Of a stretch of DNA of 6,708 nt, positions 6,673 to 6,708 are shown one piece after another. The DNA comes from Alphaproteobacteria bacterium CG11_big_fil_rev_8_21_14_0_20_44_7 (GTDB lineage Bacteria > Pseudomonadota > Alphaproteobacteria > Rickettsiales > 21-14-0-20-44-7), in contig PCXJ01000073.1 in assembly GCA_002787615.1 (NCBI GenBank), positions 11,401-18,108 of the forward strand, written 5' to 3'. Below the pieces are notes generated by a model, which worked only from the letters and a program-made list of their open reading frames with translations, did not search any database and had not been told where the DNA came from. A program made the position numbers and the translations under genes. Within the stretch, counting starts at the first letter, position 1. Every line of letters starts with the position of its first letter.

Positions 6673-6708
6673 TATCTGCAATTATTATTTTTTTGCGTCC
6701 GGTGCTGG

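Noticed and set aside
6685..6708. Minus-strand frame ending PAPDAKK-stop, as the tail of a gene upstream of dnaN (for example dnaA)
   Set aside because: Only seven codons are visible. Another minus-strand frame is also open from the window edge, and nothing is recognisable in either, so no gene is supported.
6577..6708. Replication origin next to dnaN
   Set aside because: The gene order suggests proximity to an origin, and the stretch is AT-rich, but no cluster of DnaA boxes was seen in these 132 bases.

Overview
The window looks like chromosomal DNA from an alphaproteobacterium. The main evidence is the replication and topology cluster dnaN-recF-gyrB on the minus strand. The 806-residue GyrB ends in the VANLDV tail I associate with alphaproteobacteria, and DnaN and RecF also read as alphaproteobacterial. 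Lineage is judged from memory of these families, so nothing finer than class is claimed; the AT-leaning spacers and unfamiliar accessory proteins would suit an uncultured lineage.

Right to left in transcription order, the minus strand carries: an AT-rich leader with a probable -10 box (6577-6708); dnaN, the sliding clamp; a 37-base spacer built almost wholly of a degenerate 7-bp tandem repeat; recF; gyrB, 2 bases after recF; a four-helix membrane protein of DUF5671-like appearance, 14 bases after gyrB behind a strong Shine-Dalgarno; and a single-pass membrane protein with a pseudopilin-like helix, 1 base after that. The spacing (37, 2, 14, 1) suggests one transcription unit that adds two membrane proteins of unknown function to three housekeeping DNA-maintenance genes.

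On the plus strand the window opens inside a calcineurin-like metallophosphoesterase gene (2-712, 5' end cut off). It converges on the minus-strand operon, and the two coding regions overlap by 13 bases. A short hairpin plus T-run sits on the overlap and probably terminates the plus-strand transcript.

Within the operon, DnaN gives processivity to the replicative polymerase, RecF acts at ssDNA gaps and stalled forks in the RecFOR pathway, and GyrB is the ATPase subunit of DNA gyrase. The two distal membrane proteins have no evident link to replication. No RNA genes, CRISPR arrays, insertion sequences or tRNAs were seen. There is no clear new multi-gene system; the points most worth a second look are the dnaN-recF junction and the membrane-protein pair at the operon's end.
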